Below, one piece after another: positions 13,164 through 16,416 of a stretch of DNA of 16,416 nucleotides. Both the position numbers and the translations under genes were made by a program. Location: the NCBI GenBank assembly GCA_028684735.1, contig JAQUFI010000028.1, positions 1 to 16,416 of the forward strand, in the 5' to 3' direction. The notes beneath the pieces are model-generated. The model searched no databases and had not been told where the DNA came from. It worked only from the letters and a program-made list of their open reading frames with translations. Origin of the DNA: Bacilli bacterium (GTDB lineage: Bacteria > Bacillota_I > Bacilli_A > RF39 > UBA660). Each line of letters begins with the position of its first letter. Within the stretch, counting starts at the first letter, position 1.

Positions 13164-14778
13164 AATCCCTTAAGAAAACAGGTGTTATGGTTATTTGTCT
13201 ACCTAAACCATTCTGATTAAAAGCAGTGGGGTCTACGGTAACATTAATTGCTTTGTTGTCAATTTTAGCATTACCTTGGGTTATTAAATTAAATTTAAAC
13301 GCACTATTACCTATGTAAGTAACACTATTGGGGATATTAATACTCGTGAAATCATTTGAACTAAAAGCACCATCACCTATTCTAGTAACACCATTGGGGA
13401 TAATTATACTACTAAATTTATTAGAACGCAAAGCATAATCCCCAATCTCTGTAACTCCACTTGGAATTATAATATTAGTTATTTCATTATCAATAACCAT
13501 ATATTTAGGAATATTGGTTAAGCCGTCAGGCAAAATAAGACTTGTAAGATTGTTACCAGCAAATGCACACTCTTTAATCGTTGTAACACTATTAGGAATA
13601 GTAATTGATGATAAATCTAGTCCAGCTAAAGCTGCATGACCAATAGAAGTAATTCCTGGAAGAATATTATTTGCAATACTTTCAATACCCAATATTAAGG
13701 TTGTTAAATCTTTACTATATATTGCATTATTAACACTAGTATAATATGGACTAGAAGGGCTTACACTCAATGAGACTAAAGGATTTTGGGCAAATATATT
13801 ACCACCTATACTTATATTACGAACATTACCATCCATATTAATTTTATTTAATGAACTGCCAAGGTAGGCAGTTGTAATATTATTATATGAAAAAGCTTCA
13901 TAATCTAAATTAGTAACACTATCTGGAATAATTAAATTAGTTAATTCGTTGTATTTAAATGCTTGACTTTTTAATGTTTTAACAGTATTACCTAAATCAA
14001 GATTAGATATCTGATTGTATTCAAATGCGCTAATACCGATTATTAAGACACCGTCAGAAATACTTACATTAGTTAATTGATTATTACTGAAGGCATGATT
14101 ACCAATTGTTGTTAAAGTACTAGGAAGAGTTATTTTGGTTATAAGATTATTTTTAAATGCTCCATTAGGATTCGATCCATCTAATATTCCGAGAACTCCT
14201 TCTGGGATAACGACTGATGTGAGTTGTTTATTATCAAAAGCTGCCCCACCTATATATTTGACATCATAAATAGTATCATTTTTTTGAATTTTGGCAGGTA
14301 TAATAATATCCTTAGAACAACCTGCATCATAGTTAGTTATGGTTAAAGTGGCCTCATCAAAAGTATAACATAGATATTCAGAATCAGATGGTTTTAAGAT
14401 TGTTTTATCACTTAAAAAAGAACAACTTTCATCAAAATATTGATGTATATAATTTTTGTTTGATGGTTGATATTTAATTACCACACAACCATCTATAATA
14501 CTTGAATCTCTTGGATCAATTATTTCATCTTGCTTAACATATCCCCCATTAATTAAATCTTGGATGCTTAAAAAAGTTGAGTTTATTTCTGATATTTCAT
14601 CATTATTGACAACACTCCATTTTCGAGCACTGTTTTCAATTGTTTTTACTTGCTGATTATAGGCATTATCTTTCGAATCTTTGATTACTTTATTAATCGT
14701 TGGTACTACTAAGAGAGCAATTACTCCTAATAAAATAACAACTCCTAATAATTCTATTAATGTAAATCCTTTTTTCAT
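13162..14778 (-). CDS. Prepilin-signal protein with BspA-type leucine-rich repeats
   Basis: The 538-residue protein starts MKKGFTLIELLGVVILLGVI, a textbook class III prepilin signal: short basic leader, cleavage after Gly4, Phe at mature position 1, Glu at mature position 5 (Glu9), then a hydrophobic helix to ~28. A pilin-like stalk continues to ~90 and a Cys-containing segment follows (Cys98, 119, 137, 154, probably disulfides outside the cell). Residues ~174-500 are about twelve 22-24-residue LRR_5/BspA repeats (IGxxAFxxNxLTxIxIPxxVTx), interrupted at ~311-378 by a region with the BspA element NAIYSKDLTTLILG. BspA-type repeats mediate surface or host binding in several gut and oral bacteria. 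AGAGGTGAGG lies just before ATG 14778 behind its own promoter, and terminators flank it on both sides, so it is a single-gene unit. The pilus link to the GspF-like gene is inferred. Confidence 0.88.
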   Translation of the reverse strand: MKKGFTLIELLGVVILLGVIALLVVPTINKVIKDSKDNAYNQQVKTIENSARKWSVVNNDEISEINSTFLSIQDLINGGYVKQDEIIDPRDSSIIDGCVVIKYQPSNKNYIHQYFDESCSFLSDKTILKPSDSEYLCYTFDEATLTITNYDAGCSKDIIIPAKIQKNDTIYDVKYIGGAAFDNKQLTSVVIPEGVLGILDGSNPNGAFKNNLITKITLPSTLTTIGNHAFSNNQLTNVSISDGVLIIGISAFEYNQISNLDLGNTVKTLKSQAFKYNELTNLIIPDSVTNLDYEAFSYNNITTAYLGSSLNKINMDGNVRNISIGGNIFAQNPLVSLSVSPSSPYYTSVNNAIYSKDLTTLILGIESIANNILPGITSIGHAALAGLDLSSITIPNSVTTIKECAFAGNNLTSLILPDGLTNIPKYMVIDNEITNIIIPSGVTEIGDYALRSNKFSSIIIPNGVTRIGDGAFSSNDFTSINIPNSVTYIGNSAFKFNLITQGNAKIDNKAINVTVDPTAFNQNGLGRQITITPVFLRD

Positions 14779-14801
14779 TGTTGCCTCACCTCTATTATTT
14801 C

Positions 14802-14830
14802 ATAATACCATATTTCTCATAATTTTACAA
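14802..14830 (-). promoter_or_regulatory. Promoter of the prepilin-LRR gene
   Basis: On the minus strand, TTGTAA (14830-14825), a 17-base spacer and TATTAT (14807-14802) with an extended TGG lie 23 bases before ATG 14778. The -35 begins just after the T-run of the pnp terminator, so this gene is insulated from pnp. Confidence 0.6.
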
Positions 14831-14855
14831 GAAAAAAGCTATTATTTAATAGCTT
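14830..14855 (-). terminator. Intrinsic terminator of pnp
   Basis: An 8-bp stem (AAGCTATT 14836-14843 with AATAGCTT 14848-14855), 4-base loop, then a run of T on the minus strand ending in C at 14831. The stem overlaps the pnp stop codon at 14842-14844. Confidence 0.75.
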
Positions 14856-16416
14856 CTTTTCTTGATAAGTTTAAACGACCGCGTTTATCATAACCTAGTG
14901 ATTTAACTAGGATTTCATCTCCAACTTTAACGACATCACTTGGTTTTTCAACTCTTTCATTAGCTAGTTGAGAAACATGGACTAGTCCTTCACAACCAGG
15001 CCATAGTTCAACAAAACATCCAAAATCTTCTACTTTAACTACTTTAACAGTATAAATAGCATCGGTTTCAACTTCTCTAACGATATCTTTAATCATTTGA
15101 GCAGCTTTATTAATAATATCATAATCAGTATGATAGATAATTACTCTTCCATCATCTTCAATATCAATTTTAACTGCATCTTTATCACTAACACTGATGA
15201 CATTACTTGCATCTTGAATAATCTTCGTGATTACTTCACCACCACGACCAATAACATCCTTAATCTTTTCTGGATTAATCATAAATGATTGAATCTTTGG
15301 TGCATATGGACTTAATTCTTCTCTTGGTTTAGCGATGACATCTGTCATGATATCTAAAATTTGATAACGAGCTTTTTTAGCTTGTTCTAAAGCTTCACTT
15401 AAAATTTCTTTCGTAACTCCTTCAATTTTAATATCCATTTGCATAGCACAAATACCTTTTTTAGTACCAGCTACTTTAAAATCCATATCTCCCATATGGT
15501 CTTCTAAACCTTGAATATCAGTTAAAATAGTATAGTTATCACCTTTCGTAATTAAACCCATAGCTATTCCAGCAACTGGATCTTTAATTGGTACACCTGC
15601 TGCCATTAAAGATAGGCAACCTGCACAAATACTTGCTTGTGATGATGAACCATTACTTTCTAATATTTCTGAAACAATACGAATTGTATATGGGAATTCT
15701 TCTTCTGAAGGTAGAACTTGTAGTAAAGCCTTTTCACCTAAAGCTCCATGACCAACTTCACGTCTACCAGGAGAACCATATCTTCCTACTTCACCAACAC
15801 TAAATTGAGGAAAGTTATAGTGAAGCATAAATCTTTTTTCTTCTTCAATCCCTAGACCATCTAAGATTTGGTGTTCATTTAAAGCTCCTAGGGTCGTAAT
15901 AGCTAAAGCTTGAGTTTGTCCTCTTGTAAATAGTGCTGACCCATGAGTACGAGCTAAAACATCTATTTCAGCTGATAAATCTCTTATCTCATCCATTGCT
16001 CTTCCATCAGGACGAACTTTTGCTTCAGTAATTAATCTTCTAACTTCATAAGCTTCGATTTGATCAACAACTTTACCAACATTTTTAAGAATGGTATCTA
16101 AATCATCACTATCTTGATATTTTTCTTTAAAAAAATTAATCGCATCTTCTTTGACTTTATCAATCGCTGCATACTTTTCTAATTTTTCTTTAATTTGAAT
16201 AGCTTTAACCATTAAGTCACTAGCAAATGTTTTAACTTCTTCTTCTAAAACAGTATCGACGACATTTAAAACTACTTCAACTTTTTCCTTACCTACTTCT
16301 TTGATGATTTGTTCTTGAAAGGCAATTAATTCTTTAATTGCTTCATGTCCAAACATAATCGCTTCAACCATATCTTCTTCTAAGACTTCTTTACTACTAG
16401 CTTCAACCATATTGAT
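14842..16416 (-). CDS. pnp: Polyribonucleotide nucleotidyltransferase (PNPase), 5' end outside window
   Basis: PNPase degrades RNA 3'-to-5' using phosphate and is a core enzyme of mRNA turnover. The frame is open through the right edge, so the Met at 16410 is internal (MVEASSKEVLEEDMVEAIMFGHE is a known interior block of the family) and most of the first RNase PH domain is missing from view. Counting from that Met: all-alpha linker ~1-125; second RNase PH domain ~132-345 with TRGQTQAL, FPQFSVGEVGRYGSPGRREVGHG (split) and the catalytic-site DHMGDMDFKVAG and QMDIKIEG; KH domain ~376-440 with the GRGG loop in VIGRGGEVI; S1 domain ~452-519 with VEDFGCFVELWPGCEGLVHVSQL. It ends soon after S1, as in short Firmicutes forms. 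Transcription ends at a hairpin overlapping its stop. Confidence 0.98.
   Translation of the reverse strand: MNMVEASSKEVLEEDMVEAIMFGHEAIKELIAFQEQIIKEVGKEKVEVVLNVVDTVLEEEVKTFASDLMVKAIQIKEKLEKYAAIDKVKEDAINFFKEKYQDSDDLDTILKNVGKVVDQIEAYEVRRLITEAKVRPDGRAMDEIRDLSAEIDVLARTHGSALFTRGQTQALAITTLGALNEHQILDGLGIEEEKRFMLHYNFPQFSVGEVGRYGSPGRREVGHGALGEKALLQVLPSEEEFPYTIRIVSEILESNGSSSQASICAGCLSLMAAGVPIKDPVAGIAMGLITKGDNYTILTDIQGLEDHMGDMDFKVAGTKKGICAMQMDIKIEGVTKEILSEALEQAKKARYQILDIMTDVIAKPREELSPYAPKIQSFMINPEKIKDVIGRGGEVITKIIQDASNVISVSDKDAVKIDIEDDGRVIIYHTDYDIINKAAQMIKDIVREVETDAIYTVKVVKVEDFGCFVELWPGCEGLVHVSQLANERVEKPSDVVKVGDEILVKSLGYDKRGRLNLSRKEAIK

Noticed and set aside
13378..14250. DNA-level repeats of about 66 bases, possible tandem array or CRISPR
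   Set aside because: They are degenerate codon repeats of the leucine-rich-repeat protein; units are not identical and no spacers exist.
16408..16410. ATG at 16410 as the start of PNPase
   Set aside because: The frame continues open to the edge, and the following residues match an interior block of PNPase, so the gene begins outside the window.

Overview
The window is very AT-rich bacterial DNA. Genes are tightly packed, start mostly on ATG behind GGAGG-type ribosome sites, and use the standard code: sufD ends in TGA and tryptophan is TGG. The gene content (dnaG-rpoD-trmK beside a VrrA/YqfQ-like gene, the SUF genes in the order C-D-S, PNPase, a Gram-positive prepilin and GspF) points to a low-GC Bacilli-type organism. 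It is probably one of the uncultured lineages near Acholeplasma, RF39 or Erysipelotrichales; the exact group is an inference. Eleven of fourteen genes lie on the minus strand. No mobile element, CRISPR array, tRNA or rRNA was recognised, and no gene-free stretch exceeds about 155 bases.

Layout, left to right. 1-1850 (minus): a GspF/PilC-type inner-membrane platform protein, cut by the window edge, with an unusual ~265-residue N-terminal extension. 1968-2306 (plus): a small VrrA/YqfQ-like protein. 2290-5748 (minus): the macromolecular-synthesis cluster dnaG-rpoD-trmK, whose genes overlap by a few bases. 5850-6389 (plus): a DUF6512-like membrane protein. 6378-8730 (minus): a two-gene unit with a membrane-anchored protein carrying two DUF6273-like repeats, followed one base later by an anchored NAGPA-type phosphodiester glycosidase. 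8871-11649 (minus): a compact sufC-sufD-sufS operon with its own terminator and no sufB or sufU. 11805-12176 (plus): a HIT nucleotide hydrolase. 12173-13099 (minus): an unrecognised soluble protein. 13162-14778 (minus): a prepilin signal fused to a BspA-type leucine-rich-repeat domain. 14842-16416 (minus): the C-terminal three quarters of PNPase.

Most of this is housekeeping: replication priming, the main sigma factor, tRNA methylation, iron-sulfur assembly and RNA turnover. The unusual part is the surface-facing set. The GspF-like platform and the prepilin-LRR protein look like two parts of one type IV pilus or pseudopilus machine that would put a leucine-rich-repeat binding surface outside the cell. 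The DUF6273/NAGPA pair looks like a separate extracytoplasmic glycan module. Several promoters and intrinsic terminators are readable; terminator stems often overlap stop codons or the neighbouring gene.
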